Positions 1-5,887 of a stretch of 6,088 nt of DNA are shown here, one piece after another (the stretch's first letter is position 1; each line of letters starts with the position of its first letter). The stretch is from positions 1,825 through 7,912 of the forward strand of contig NVSR01000090.1 of assembly GCA_002401295.1 (NCBI GenBank). Direction: 5' to 3'. The notes below the pieces were generated by a model. The model was not told the origin of the DNA. It made no database searches and saw nothing but the letters and a program-made list of their open reading frames with translations. This DNA comes from SAR324 cluster bacterium. Its GTDB lineage: Bacteria > SAR324 > XYD2-FULL-50-16. The position numbers were made by a program, and so were the translations under genes.

Positions 1-2051
1 GCTTTCTTCTGGTCCGTTTGCAAAATCCTGGCTTGAATCAGGGCCATTTCCTTGATGTCCGCTGATTTGAGTTTCACCAGCCTTTTACTGTCAAAGACAA
101 TTTCCCGACCCTTCACCAGCTGGTCTGTTTCGACAATGCCTTCCAATGCAACAAAGGCTATGATAATGCGAATAATCCCTTCTTCATAACCTCCTTTCTT
201 CATTAGACCATGCCAGAATCTTTGATCTTTCGCTTGCTTGGCTGCACGTTCTACTTTTTCTTCTTTACTTTGTTTGCGTTGTGCCTTGATCTCACTGGGA
301 GGCAAAAAAGGCTTTAAGAATGGATTTTCATAGATACCTTGGAAAAGGCTTTCATTTGTCTGCTCCTTGAGATCCTGATAAACATCCAGGGAAAGAGTCA
401 TCACATCAGAAAAAGTCGTTTCTAATTGCTTGAAAACATTTCCCTCACGAACTCGAATTGGGTTTTGTTTGATCAAAGGGGCTAGTGTTTTTAGAGGTAG
501 CAGCCAAGGATTTAAGTCAGAAATCAAAACCCGTTGCTGTCTCAAAGGATGTAGTTGCCTGAGTGTTTCAGCAAAAAGAGGTGTGACGAGTGCCCTCACC
601 CAGGGGCTCATCAGTTTACTGTAAATAAGGTCCCCATTTTCCGAAATCCTGGCTACGGTTCTAAAAGCTTCCTCATCTATAGTGGAGGTTTGATCTAAGT
701 CTTTTAATACCTCCACATCTCGTTCTTCGAAGCGAACTTGATAATCATTGGACCAAGGGTTGGTAGGACCCTTTTCCACAATCATTTCATATAATCCGGG
801 TGGGAGATAGCGAATCATTTCCACACTGCCAATTAATTCCTTTTGTTCTTTTTTAGCAATCGCGGTAGAAACAAAAATGCCTAAATGCCCAATTTCCGGA
901 TGCACAATATAGATGATTACCTGGCGGCATCGTTTCAATTCTTCTGTGCTTTTATAGACTTCTGGAATCCAATGCAAAGCTTGTTGCGGTGGAGTGATAT
1001 TATCCCCTTCAGAACAGAAAACCAAAACGGGAGCACTGATTTTTTTTAAGTCCGTCACGTTGCCCGGTTCTAACTCCAGTACCCCGTGAGCTAACTGATT
1101 ACCGATGAATAGATCCCGTACAATTTGGTGGATCTCTTCTCGCGTCAATAAATAGAAACCACCCCACCATTTCTCAAATTTGAGGAAACGCTCTTCTTCC
1201 GTATCAATGTTCGCGTAGAGGTTATAATGCTTCGACCAGAGGGTATTAGCCGGGTGCATCATTTCAAAATTCTGAATCAAATGTGCCCCATCAAAGACAC
1301 CACCTCCCAAATCACTCAAAAACGAAGCATTCCAAACACCACCCAGCAGGCCCCCGGAGTATCTCATGGGATCTTTAGAGCCCCTTCCCGACCAATAGGA
1401 GAGAGGGGATCCATTCAACAGCAGGGGGCCTACCAAATCTGGCCTCTCAGCAGTCACGATGGACATAGCCCAGCCACCTTGGCAATTACCGATAACAGCA
1501 GGACGCGGGGCCTCAGGATGTCGTTTTCGGATCTCTTCTAAGAAAAAGATCTCCGCATTCTTGACATCCGCCAGAGTTTGTCCGGGAATAGGATCCGTTT
1601 CAAATACTAGAAAATAAACGTGGTGTCCCTGATCCAAAGCATTACCGATGCCGGATTCTTTCTGCGTTCCACCAATGCCAGGTCCATGGCCTGCCCTGGG
1701 GTCGACAATCAGGATAGGTCGCATCTTTTCAGGGGAAACATCTTTGAACGGGCGGATAGTTCGAGATTCCTTTGCCTCCCCCCAAGACTCCTCACCATGC
1801 CTCCTTTCTACAATTTCTACTAAAGAGTAGTTGACGGGCCTCTCCAAACTCTTCCCATCCTTAACCAATTTATATTCAAAAGCCAACACTGGGGGCTGCC
1901 CCTCCTCAAGGTGCTCAAAATAGTTATTGCCCCGTTTCCTAAGCACATCCCAAAATAAAATATTTCTTTGAAAACTATCTGCCAAGTATTCTACCGAGTC
2001 ATTCCACAGTTTAAAACCGGCGAAGGGATTAAATGCATCCATTAAAAACAT
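1..2051 (-). CDS. DUF3141 domain protein, PHA-synthase-like alpha/beta hydrolase (3' end outside window)
   Basis: An uninterrupted minus-strand frame of 683 codons runs off the left edge, so the C-terminus is missing; family members I recall are about 750-800 residues. Residues ~110-395 form an alpha/beta-hydrolase core: DPRAGHGPGIGG starts at D117, the nucleophile box is GNCQG with Cys190 (not Ser), the probable acid is Asp350 in SEGDN, and the probable base is His389 in IGHLG. Order and spacing resemble the Cys-Asp-His triad of PhaC polyhydroxyalkanoate synthases. Phrases such as PGQTLADVKNAEIFF and NGSPLSYW are typical of DUF3141. Residues ~395-590 are less recognisable; ~590-610 are Lys/Glu/Gln-rich; a helical tail follows. 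No signal peptide is seen, so it is probably cytoplasmic. The start ATG at 2051 has AGGGAG seven bases upstream. The family's reaction is not firmly known to me; a role in hydroxyalkanoate or acyl-CoA metabolism is inferred from the fold and from divergent bdhA. Family assignment is confident, function is not. Confidence 0.9.
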   Translation of the reverse strand, partial: MFLMDAFNPFAGFKLWNDSVEYLADSFQRNILFWDVLRKRGNNYFEHLEEGQPPVLAFEYKLVKDGKSLERPVNYSLVEIVERRHGEESWGEAKESRTIRPFKDVSPEKMRPILIVDPRAGHGPGIGGTQKESGIGNALDQGHHVYFLVFETDPIPGQTLADVKNAEIFFLEEIRKRHPEAPRPAVIGNCQGGWAMSIVTAERPDLVGPLLLNGSPLSYWSGRGSKDPMRYSGGLLGGVWNASFLSDLGGGVFDGAHLIQNFEMMHPANTLWSKHYNLYANIDTEEERFLKFEKWWGGFYLLTREEIHQIVRDLFIGNQLAHGVLELEPGNVTDLKKISAPVLVFCSEGDNITPPQQALHWIPEVYKSTEELKRCRQVIIYIVHPEIGHLGIFVSTAIAKKEQKELIGSVEMIRYLPPGLYEMIVEKGPTNPWSNDYQVRFEERDVEVLKDLDQTSTIDEEAFRTVARISENGDLIYSKLMSPWVRALVTPLFAETLRQLHPLRQQRVLISDLNPWLLPLKTLAPLIKQNPIRVREGNVFKQLETTFSDVMTLSLDVYQDLKEQTNESLFQGIYENPFLKPFLPPSEIKAQRKQSKEEKVERAAKQAKDQRFWHGLMKKGGYEEGIIRIIIAFVALEGIVETDQLVKGREIVFDSKRLVKLKSADIKEMALIQARILQTDQKK

Positions 2052-2058
2052 CAGTTTT

Positions 2059-2064
2059 CTCCCT
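2059..2064 (-). promoter_or_regulatory. Ribosome binding site of the DUF3141 gene
   Basis: On the minus strand AGGGAG lies seven bases before the ATG at 2051. A second in-frame ATG at 2042, three codons later, would be 16 bases from this site, so the site favours the upstream start. Confidence 0.7.
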
Positions 2065-2491
2065 GGTTATTGATCCAAAGCGGAAGTAGCAAGTGCTTTC
2101 TCGCTACATACCCATTCTGTCAGACTATAAGAATTGCTCCCTCAGCAACAGAGAATTTTGCAAAGCTATCCGATGATTCTTAAAGGTCTTTGATTTTATT
2201 TCACAAGACAGTTTATGGAATATCAAAGGATCGCTTTCATTTCCAAACTACTAACTGGGAGTGAAGGAAAGATATCAATATCACACTGTTTCTAGTACTT
2301 AGTCATTCGTGTACTATGGGTTAATCCTCTGTTTTTAGGTCTATCGCGCTCAATGGAGACCTGTAACAGATGGGCAGGTTGGAGCCTTTGCACCATCCTA
2401 CAAATATCCAACAAAGTAAGACTGACTGAGTACTAGATGATAAAAATTGAAAACATGGGAAGCAAATGTAATGCTACTATATAAAGGGAGG
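2065..2491. other. Divergent intergenic region between DUF3141 gene and bdhA
   Basis: This stretch separates two divergently transcribed genes and must hold promoters for both, but I found no convincing -35/-10 pair with 16-18 bp spacing on either strand. Plus-strand AT-rich TACTATATAAA (2475-2485) could be a -10 region for bdhA, without a good -35. TAGTAC/GTACTA hexamers recur: CTAGTACTTAG at 2292-2302, GTACTA at 2311-2316, and CTGAGTACTAG at 2426-2436. The first and third match as inverted copies at 10 of 11 positions. AGGTCT and AGACCT form a short inverted repeat near 2337-2364. The right end holds a Shine-Dalgarno-like AAGGGAGGA (2484-2492) with no start codon at a usable distance. No coding frame with a recognisable product or clear RNA gene was seen. 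Confidence 0.5.
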
Positions 2492-2553
2492 AACCAATAA
2501 CCGATAACTGATAACTGATAACTGATAACTGATAACTGATAACCAATAACCGA
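2492..2553. repeat. Tandem heptanucleotide array (consensus ATAACTG) in the bdhA leader
   Basis: Eight contiguous 7-bp units occupy 2497-2552: one ATAACCG, five identical ATAACTG, one ATAACCA, then ATAACCG. A partial unit AACCA precedes them. The 13-mer AACCAATAACCGA occurs at both ends (2492-2504 and 2541-2553), exactly 49 bp (seven units) apart, so the variant edge units are in phase with the core. The array ends where the bdhA ribosome binding site begins. It resembles the short tandemly repeated heptamers described in cyanobacterial and other genomes; that comparison is from memory. Copy number could vary by slippage. Confidence 0.9.
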
Positions 2554-2558
2554 GAGGA
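2554..2558 (+). promoter_or_regulatory. Ribosome binding site of bdhA
   Basis: GAGGA sits four bases before the ATG at 2563, directly against the heptamer array. The nearest in-frame upstream stop is a TAA inside the array (2533-2535) and there is no other start codon between, so the ATG at 2563 is the only good start. Confidence 0.7.
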
Positions 2559-2562
2559 AAAA

Positions 2563-3321
2563 ATGGATGCGAAAGTAGCTATAGTCACAGGTGGAGCTAG
2601 TGGAATAGGAAAAGCCATTGCCCAACAACTGGCACAAAACAAAATTCAAGTCATTATCGCTGATTTGAATGAGGAACAGGGAGTGAAAGTTGCAAAAGAT
2701 ATGGGTGCGACCTTCATTCAAACTGATTTATCCCAACAGATTGCCTGTAAAAATTTGATAGAAAAAACGATCTACCAATTTGGGGCTGTGGATATTCTGG
2801 TGAATAATGCAGGATTCCAGTACATTTCTTCCATAGAAAAGTTCCCCGAAGAAAAATGGAATCAACTACTCTCAGTCATGCTAACGGCCCCCTTTCTGCT
2901 CATGAAATATGCTTGGCCTGGAATGAAGAAAAAGCAGTGGGGTCGAGTGATTAATGTGGCTTCAGTTCATGGCATCGTGGCATCCCTCTTTAAGTCGGGA
3001 TACATCTCTGCAAAACATGGAATGATCGGTTTAACCAAAACCGCCGCACTGGAGGGTGGCCCATGGGGTATTACAGTTAACGCCATTTGCCCTGCTTATG
3101 TGAGAACTCCTCTAGTTGAAAAACAAATTGCTGATCAAGCCAAGACGAATCAAATTCCCGAATCGGAAGTCATAGAAAAGATTCTTTTGAAAAATGCAGC
3201 TATCAAACGGTTGATTGAACCTGAGGAGATAGGTTCCATGGTGCTTTACCTTTGCTCTGAGGCCGCTAGGTCGATCACCGGATCCAGTTGGACTATTGAT
3301 TCTGGATGGACCGCTCAGTAG
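2563..3321 (+). CDS. bdhA: D-3-hydroxybutyrate dehydrogenase (SDR family)
   Basis: Cytoplasmic NAD-dependent enzyme interconverting D-3-hydroxybutyrate and acetoacetate, used in polyhydroxybutyrate breakdown or ketone-body use. The 252 residues match the usual ~255. The Rossmann motif TGGASGIG is at 9-16, Asp34 after the second beta strand fits NAD preference, NNAG is at 81-84, and the catalytic residues are Ser134, Tyr147 and Lys151 (YISAK). Beyond generic SDR features, Gln86, His136, Lys144 and Gln188 fall at exactly the offsets from the catalytic Ser that I recall for the substrate-carboxylate-binding residues of Pseudomonas fragi 3-hydroxybutyrate dehydrogenase. The block VRTPLVEKQIADQAK (180-194) is also characteristic. 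The canonical SDR Asn position appears to be Met106 (VMLTAPF), which I believe is common in this subfamily. The gene is divergent from DUF3141, has its own terminator, and is probably monocistronic; its leader carries the heptamer array. Confidence 0.95.
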   Translation: MDAKVAIVTGGASGIGKAIAQQLAQNKIQVIIADLNEEQGVKVAKDMGATFIQTDLSQQIACKNLIEKTIYQFGAVDILVNNAGFQYISSIEKFPEEKWNQLLSVMLTAPFLLMKYAWPGMKKKQWGRVINVASVHGIVASLFKSGYISAKHGMIGLTKTAALEGGPWGITVNAICPAYVRTPLVEKQIADQAKTNQIPESEVIEKILLKNAAIKRLIEPEEIGSMVLYLCSEAARSITGSSWTIDSGWTAQ

Positions 3322-3327
3322 AAGTCT

Positions 3328-3360
3328 CCCACCAATCTCCGAGAGAGATGGTGGGCGTTT
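3328..3360 (+). terminator. Rho-independent-type terminator after bdhA
   Basis: Seven bases after the bdhA stop codon, CCCACCAATCTC (3328-3339) pairs with GAGATGGTGGG (3345-3355), giving 11 base pairs with one bulged A and a CGAGA loop. The following tract (CGTTTCTCCTT) is pyrimidine-rich but not a pure T-run, so termination may be moderate. Confidence 0.7.
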
Positions 3361-3551
3361 CTCCTTAGGATTCCTTCAAACGATTTCAAGTTCAGGTCAA
3401 ATATTTTTATGAGAGGCTGAGATATAGGTGGCATTAGTGCAGCCCTGCAAAAAACCTTTCCAGAATTTGGCATTGTTATTTAACCTGCAATTGCTACACT
3501 CTGTCCTTCATACAGTTTTCCCTTTGAGAATTTAATTCTATCAAAAAAAGA
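3361..3551. other. Intergenic region between bdhA terminator and inverted-repeat element
   Basis: No reading frame with a recognisable product and no RNA gene was seen. The only structure noted is the AT-rich palindrome at 3523-3545, listed separately. With the repeat element beyond it, the gap to yqhD totals about 400 bases, so yqhD almost certainly has its own promoter; I could not place it confidently. Confidence 0.4.
3523..3545. promoter_or_regulatory. AT-rich imperfect palindrome, possible operator
   Basis: TTTGA-GAATT, one central T, then AATTC-TA-TCAAA: ten matching positions with a two-base TA offset in the right arm. The loop is too small for a good RNA hairpin, so protein binding to DNA is the more natural reading. 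It lies about 175 bp upstream of yqhD, far for a classical operator. Chance is possible in AT-rich DNA. Confidence 0.25.
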
Positions 3552-3663
3552 TTCACCACGAAGAACATAACCTAGATTTTAGAAATGAGTTGATAGAGGC
3601 TAATTACAGCTTCTTAGATATTAATTACCTATTCTTCGTGCCCTCTGTGTTCTTCGTGGTGAA
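3552..3663. repeat. 112-bp element bounded by a perfect 16-bp inverted repeat
   Basis: TTCACCACGAAGAACA (3552-3567) is exactly complementary to TGTTCTTCGTGGTGAA (3648-3663). The right part also holds a direct repeat: TTCTTCGTG at 3632-3640 and again at 3650-3658, an 18-bp offset. The interior is AT-rich and noncoding. The 'CACGAAGAACAC' theme recurs in intergenic DNA of many bacterial genomes as I recall, so this is probably a dispersed noncoding repeat. It encodes no transposase and I see no clear target-site duplication. It ends 55 bp before yqhD and could lie in its leader or promoter region. Confidence 0.75.
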
Positions 3664-3718
3664 ATTATTTTTCCAGACATTACCTATTATTAAGACGACC
3701 TTTTAAGTGAAATAAGCC

Positions 3719-4879
3719 ATGTTAAATTTTGAATTTAAAAACCCTACAAAGATTATTTTTGGTAAAGGTGAAATCAGCAAGATTGCTGCGGAAATTCCAA
3801 AAGATCAAAAGATTTTGATCACTTATGGAGGTGGTAGCATCAAGAAAAATGGAGTCTATGAGCAAGTCATGCAGGCTTTGCAAGGCCATGAAGTACTAGA
3901 ATTCTCCGGCATTGAGCCCAACCCTACGTTTGAAACCTTGAGCAAAGCCGTCACACTGGTGCAAAAGGAAAACGTTGATTTTTTATTGGCAGTGGGAGGG
4001 GGATCAGTACTGGATGGTACAAAGTTTATCGCAGCGGCAGCCTGCTTTGAAGGTGATAGCTGGGACCTCCTGGCCAAACAAGCTCCTTTTGAAAAAGCTC
4101 TACCCTTAGGTGCTGTTTTGACCTTGCCTGCCACAGGTTCGGAAAGTAACGGTGGAAGTGTCATTACCAAGAAAGCGACTCAAACAAAACTTCCCTTCGG
4201 CAGTCCTCTGCTTTTCCCTCAATTCTCAGTATTGGATCCAACCGTCACTTACAGTTTGCCGGAACAACAGATCAGTAACGGTATTGTGGATGCTTTTGTA
4301 CATGTGGTGGAACAATATCTGACCTATCCGGTAAACGCTTCCATCCAAGACCGCTTTGCGGAAGGACTCCTGTTAACATTAATTGAAGAAGGCCCTAAAG
4401 CCTTGGAAAACCAGGAAGAGCCAAATTATGAGGTGAGAGCTAATTTGATGTGGGCTGCTACCATGGCTTTGAATGGATTGATTGGTAAAGGGGTTCCTCA
4501 AGATTGGGCTACCCATATGATCGGACACGAATTAACAGCACTCCATGGGATTGACCATGCCAGGAGCATAGCCATTATTCTACCGAACATGATGCAAGTT
4601 CGAAGGACTCAGAAACGAGCAAAGTTACTGCAATACGCTGAAAGAGTCTGGAATATAACAACTGGTGATGAAGAAGCAATCATCGACCAAGCCATCCAGA
4701 AAACCCGGGAATTTTTTGAATCCGTAGGTGTTCCTACACGTTTAGGAGATTACGGTGTCAAAGAGCAAGATATTCCAGCCATCATCGAACAACTAACGAA
4801 CCATCGAATGGTTAAATTGGGTGAACAACGGGAAGTTACCCCCGAAGTTTCCCGACAAATCCTGGAACTCAGCCTCTAA
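3719..4879 (+). CDS. yqhD: NADPH-dependent aldehyde reductase / iron-containing alcohol dehydrogenase, YqhD type
   Basis: Cytoplasmic group III metal-dependent alcohol dehydrogenase reducing short-chain and reactive aldehydes (such as butanal, acrolein or methylglyoxal in E. coli YqhD) with NADPH. The 386 residues compare with 387 in E. coli YqhD and whole blocks coincide: ITYGGGS (34-40), EFSGIEPNP (61-69), AVGGGSVLDGTKFIAAA (91-107), LPATGSES (136-143) and QDWATHM (261-267). Expected metal ligands are all present: Asp191, His195, His266 and His280. Ser40 in the first glycine-rich loop fits NADPH rather than NADH preference. The N-terminal part is the dinucleotide-binding domain; from about residue 185 onward is the helical metal-binding domain. 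A stop (TAA, 3713-3715) one codon before ATG 3719 fixes the start, but the Shine-Dalgarno is weak (AAGTGA, about 10 bases upstream). It is convergent with the AraC-type regulator, 24 bases apart. The physiological aldehyde is not evident. Confidence 0.95.
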   Translation: MLNFEFKNPTKIIFGKGEISKIAAEIPKDQKILITYGGGSIKKNGVYEQVMQALQGHEVLEFSGIEPNPTFETLSKAVTLVQKENVDFLLAVGGGSVLDGTKFIAAAACFEGDSWDLLAKQAPFEKALPLGAVLTLPATGSESNGGSVITKKATQTKLPFGSPLLFPQFSVLDPTVTYSLPEQQISNGIVDAFVHVVEQYLTYPVNASIQDRFAEGLLLTLIEEGPKALENQEEPNYEVRANLMWAATMALNGLIGKGVPQDWATHMIGHELTALHGIDHARSIAIILPNMMQVRRTQKRAKLLQYAERVWNITTGDEEAIIDQAIQKTREFFESVGVPTRLGDYGVKEQDIPAIIEQLTNHRMVKLGEQREVTPEVSRQILELSL

Positions 4880-4892
4880 GCCTTCCTCCTTG

Positions 4893-4913
4893 CTCCTACA
4901 GTCTCAGTAGGAG
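4893..4913. terminator. Hairpin between convergent yqhD and regulator genes
   Basis: CTCCTAC (4893-4899) pairs with GTAGGAG (4907-4913) around a seven-base loop, placed after the yqhD stop and overlapping the last codons and stop of the regulator on the other strand. It could serve both directions. No T-run follows on either strand, so intrinsic termination would be weak. Confidence 0.45.
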
Positions 4914-5884
4914 TGGTTGAACTTGTTACGGTAAGCATTGGGGGAAATACCGCTGTTCCTCTTGAAAAGTTTCATAAAAGAGCTGCTATCTTCATAACCT
5001 ACTTGCAGGGTAATCTCATCAATGGAGAGACGGGTGGACTCTAATAGCTTCTTTGCAGACTCAATGCGCAGTGACTGTAAATAAGGCAAAGGGCTATCCC
5101 CCGTCGCACTCTTGAAACGACGTTTGAACGTTCGAGAACTCATCCCAAAATGCATGCCTACCTGTTCCATACGGATTTTCTGTGATAGATTTTCTTCCAT
5201 CCATTCTTGAGCTGCCAAAATTTCCTTATCTTGGTGATATTTTTGCCCCTTGACTGTGCAATATGGAACTTGAGAACTACGCTCCCGGTCGATGATCAAT
5301 GCCTTGGCTGTCTGTAAGGCAATTTCACGACCACAATTCAGCTCAATTAAAAATAGTGAGAGGTCCATCCAGGCGCTACCACCACCCGCACAAAAGAGGT
5401 CAACCTCATTGGTGATCAGTTGTTGAGGTTTTAGGATCACATCAGGAAAACGATCTCGGAATTGCTCCACATAGCCCCAGTGGGTGGTGGCCTTCTTGCC
5501 ATCCAGCAGTCCCGATTTAGCCAATAAAAAAGTACCTGTGCAACTACTGGCAATTTGTGCCCCCTTTGCATGTTGCTCTCGTAACCAAGGGAATAGGTCC
5601 TGCTGATAATCTAAGGTTTTGTCTATATTGGCACCAATAGGAGGTAACATGATCAGATCTGTATCCTCCACTTCACTCAGGGATTTATGAGGAGTAATCA
5701 TAAGTCGGTTGAGGCACTGAACGGGCTTGCCATCCAACGAAACCAAGTCTACCTGAAAGAGAGGCTGGGGTGGCTGTCCCTGGACTCTATTCCAACTCAC
5801 TCCGGTCAGGCTAAATAGATCCAGAATTCCAGTAATTACAGAAGATAAGGCATAGTCGAAACAAACTAGGGTAATATTTTTCAC
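4904..5884 (-). CDS. GlxA/FtrA-type AraC-family transcriptional regulator with DJ-1/PfpI-like sensor domain
   Basis: DNA-binding regulator with a GATase1-like (DJ-1/PfpI) N-terminal domain and an AraC C-terminal domain. Numbering follows the longer form beginning at TTG 5887. Residues 1-~190 are the sensor: a beta-strand start (NITLVCFDYA), LIMLPPIG (78-85), nucleophile-elbow-like ASSCTGTFLL with Cys116, then ATTHW (133-137). Residues ~222-322 hold two helix-turn-helix units (~236-257 and ~287-308), the second carrying the AraC signature (DEITLQVGYEDSSSFMKLFKR). Length near 320 is normal. The start is TTG (5887) or GTG (5884); a TAA directly upstream (5890-5888) excludes longer forms, and GTG is better spaced (seven bases) from a GAG in AAAGAGA. 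The Cys elbow is common in this family, where catalysis is usually not shown, so ligand sensing is likelier than hydrolysis. The ligand is unknown; adjacent yqhD is the obvious candidate target, by inference. Confidence 0.9.
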   Translation of the reverse strand: MKNITLVCFDYALSSVITGILDLFSLTGVSWNRVQGQPPQPLFQVDLVSLDGKPVQCLNRLMITPHKSLSEVEDTDLIMLPPIGANIDKTLDYQQDLFPWLREQHAKGAQIASSCTGTFLLAKSGLLDGKKATTHWGYVEQFRDRFPDVILKPQQLITNEVDLFCAGGGSAWMDLSLFLIELNCGREIALQTAKALIIDRERSSQVPYCTVKGQKYHQDKEILAAQEWMEENLSQKIRMEQVGMHFGMSSRTFKRRFKSATGDSPLPYLQSLRIESAKKLLESTRLSIDEITLQVGYEDSSSFMKLFKRNSGISPNAYRNKFNHSY

Positions 5885-5887
5885 CAA

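Noticed and set aside
430..1830. Four short plus-strand open frames (430-624, 1227-1541, 1620-1823, 1648-1830)
   Set aside because: All lie antisense within the DUF3141 gene, whose minus-strand frame is continuous and matches a known family; the short frames have no recognisable domain.
1..2051. Possible frameshift or pseudogene because the large minus-strand frame has no stop codon in the window
   Set aside because: Reading the strand codon by codon shows continuous family-like protein to base 1; the frame is simply cut by the window edge.
2492..2553. CRISPR-like array
   Set aside because: Units are 7 bp and contiguous with no spacers; it is a simple tandem repeat.
2398..2721. Two minus-strand open frames through the heptamer array and the start of bdhA
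   Set aside because: They stay open only because the array has no stops on that strand and because they overlap bdhA in antisense; the repeated VISYQLS peptide is a translation of the repeat, not a protein family.
2878..2880. Met106 of BdhA in place of the canonical SDR active-site Asn, as a possible inactivating change
   Set aside because: MLTAPF-type sequences are, as I recall, common in bacterial 3-hydroxybutyrate dehydrogenases, and all other catalytic and substrate-binding positions are intact.
3590..3619. Promoter for yqhD: TTGATA with TTAGAT 18 bp downstream
   Set aside because: The -35 is good but the -10 matches consensus at only three positions, and the site lies inside the inverted-repeat element; not strong enough to list.
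3856..4170. Minus-strand open frame of 104 codons
   Set aside because: Antisense shadow inside the strongly conserved yqhD gene.
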